Positions 6,175 to 7,606 of a stretch of DNA of 7,606 nucleotides are shown here, in pieces. A model generated the notes under the pieces. That model saw only the letters and a list, made by a program, of their open reading frames with translations. It had not been told where the DNA came from and searched no databases. Location of the stretch: NCBI GenBank assembly GCA_017462125.1, contig JAFTRQ010000210.1, forward strand, positions 1 through 7,606, given 5' to 3'. How positions within the stretch are numbered: the stretch's first letter is position 1; each line of letters opens with the position of its first letter. Made by a program: the position numbers and the translations under genes. This DNA is from Clostridia bacterium. GTDB lineage: Bacteria > Bacillota_A > Clostridia > Oscillospirales > CAG-272.

Positions 6175-6212
6175 AAAAAATATGAAATAAAAAAACAGAA
6201 AAGGAGAAACAA

Positions 6213-7606
6213 ATGTACAGCGTACAAAAAAGAGACGGAAAAATCGTAGAATTTAATTTGTCCAAAATTTCAGACGCGATCAAACTCGCGTTTGAAGCGC
6301 AGGAAAAGCAGTTTAATCAGAATATCATAGACTTTCTCGCACTGAAGGTCACGGCAGAATTCGAGCCTAAGATCAAGGACGGCCTTATCGCAGTTGAGGA
6401 GATTCAGGACTGCGTTGAGTCGGTTCTCGTACAGGCAGGATATGCAGACGTTGCAAAGGCATACATCCTTTACCGCCGTCAGAGAGAAAAGCTCCGTAAC
6501 GTTCAGGGTACAGCTCTCGACTATAAGGATACAGTTGATAAGTACCTTCAGGCTCTTGACTGGAGAGTAAAGGAGAACTCCACCGTTACCTATTCCGTAG
6601 GCGGTCTGATCCTTTCCAACTCCGGTGCTATCACCGCAAACTATTGGCTCAGTGAGGTTTACGACGACGAGATCGCAAACGCGCACAGAAACGTTGATAT
6701 CCATATTCACGACCTCTCTATGCTCACCGGCTACTGCGCAGGTTGGTCGCTGAAGCAGTTGATCCAGGAGGGTCTCGGCGGTGTTACAGGTAAGATCACG
6801 TCCTCTCCCGCAGGTCACCTCTCCACACTCTGCAACCAGATGGTAAACTTCCTCGGTATCATGCAGAACGAGTGGGCAGGCGCGCAGGCATTCTCCTCCT
6901 TCGATACCTACCTCGCTCCCTTCGTAAAGGTTGATAACCTTTCCTATAAGGAAGTAAAGCAGTGCATCCAGTCCTTCATTTACGGTGTAAATACTCCTTC
7001 CCGTTGGGGTACACAGTCTCCTTTCACCAATATCACCCTTGACTGGACAGTTCCTAACGACCTCGCAGAGCTCAACTGTATCGTTGGCGGCAAGGAAATG
7101 GACTTCAAGTACAAGGATTGTAAGAAGGAAATGGATATGGTCAACAAGGCGTTCATCGAGATCATGATCGAGGGTGACGCAAACGGCCGTGGCTTCCAGT
7201 ATCCTATCCCCACATACTCCATCACTCGCGACTTCGACTGGTCCGAAACAGAGAACAATAAGCTTCTCTTCGAGATGACCGCAAAGTACGGTACTCCTTA
7301 TTTCTCCAACTACATCAACTCCGATATGGAGCCCTCCGACGTTCGTTCGATGTGCTGCCGTCTCCGTCTCGACCTCAGAGAGCTTCGTAAAAAGTCCGGC
7401 GGCTTCTTCGGTTCGGGTGAGTCGACCGGTTCTGTCGGCGTAGTTACTATCAACATGCCCAGAATCGCTTATCTCGCAGAGAACGAGGAAGACTTCTACA
7501 AGAGACTTGACAAGCTTCTCGACATCTCGGCTCGTTCGCTCAAGACAAAGAGAACCGTTATCACAAAGCTCCTCAACGAAGGAATTTATCACTATACAAA
7601 GAGATA
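6213..7606 (+). CDS. nrdD: Anaerobic ribonucleoside-triphosphate reductase NrdD, N-terminal 464 residues, cut by window edge
   Basis: Class III ribonucleotide reductase makes deoxyribonucleotides without oxygen, using a glycyl radical installed by NrdG. Residues 2-92 form an ATP-cone (VQKRDGKIVEFNLSKI at the start), the allosteric domain that senses ATP and dATP. The catalytic barrel follows, with TGYCAGWSL (Cys175) and MCCRLRLDLREL (Cys381-Cys382), which probably hold the active-site cysteines equivalent to Cys79 and Cys290 of phage T4 NrdD. Later family segments include GSVGVVTINMPR (406-417). AAGGAG (6201-6206) lies 6 bases before the ATG. Full-length proteins are about 700 residues or more, so the zinc-binding cysteines and the glycyl-radical loop are beyond the edge. 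The frame is intact and ends in a partial codon. It has its own NrdR-type promoter. Confidence 0.96.
   Translation, partial: MYSVQKRDGKIVEFNLSKISDAIKLAFEAQEKQFNQNIIDFLALKVTAEFEPKIKDGLIAVEEIQDCVESVLVQAGYADVAKAYILYRRQREKLRNVQGTALDYKDTVDKYLQALDWRVKENSTVTYSVGGLILSNSGAITANYWLSEVYDDEIANAHRNVDIHIHDLSMLTGYCAGWSLKQLIQEGLGGVTGKITSSPAGHLSTLCNQMVNFLGIMQNEWAGAQAFSSFDTYLAPFVKVDNLSYKEVKQCIQSFIYGVNTPSRWGTQSPFTNITLDWTVPNDLAELNCIVGGKEMDFKYKDCKKEMDMVNKAFIEIMIEGDANGRGFQYPIPTYSITRDFDWSETENNKLLFEMTAKYGTPYFSNYINSDMEPSDVRSMCCRLRLDLRELRKKSGGFFGSGESTGSVGVVTINMPRIAYLAENEEDFYKRLDKLLDISARSLKTKRTVITKLLNEGIYHYTKR

Noticed and set aside
6270..7592. Long minus-strand open frame of 440 codons
   Set aside because: It is antisense to nrdD. 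Its opening codons lie inside conserved NrdD sequence and it shows no motif of its own.

Overview
The window looks like chromosomal DNA of an anaerobic, low-to-moderate-GC Firmicute, most likely a Clostridia-type gut lineage. The reasons are strong AGGAG-type ribosome binding sites, one TTG start, AT-rich intergenic DNA between more balanced coding sequence, a Gram-positive type LexA, and an oxygen-sensitive class III ribonucleotide reductase system. The lineage is inferred from these features and was not tested by a search.

Layout. On the minus strand, 1-1251 is the first 417 residues of a GTP-dependent PEP carboxykinase, cut by the left window edge. A 329-base AT-rich divergent region (1252-1580) follows. 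It holds a predicted pck promoter with a perfect inverted repeat over its -35, a predicted lexA promoter, and weaker cre-like and Rex-like words. On the plus strand come lexA (1581-2180), an 8-TM FtsX-type ABC permease (2203-4458), its ATPase (4547-5296) and nrdG, the radical-SAM activase of anaerobic ribonucleotide reductase (5303-6007). Gaps are 22, 88 and 6 bases, so these four genes probably form one operon, with a hairpin in the 88-base gap. nrdD follows from 6213 and runs off the right edge after 464 codons.

How it fits together. The best regulatory signal is ahead of nrdD. A consensus sigma-A promoter (TTGACA-17-TATAAT) is overlaid by three NrdR-box-like 16-mers at 32- and 33-bp spacing, the first touching the nrdG stop codon. 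So nrdD appears to be NrdR-controlled from its own promoter, while nrdG lies in the upstream lexA transcription unit. The link between an SOS regulator, an orphan ABC exporter and the reductase activase is the unusual part of the layout. I see no mobile element, CRISPR array, tRNA or rRNA, and no clearly new system. Apart from the permease, the substrate of which is unknown, the genes belong to well-known families.
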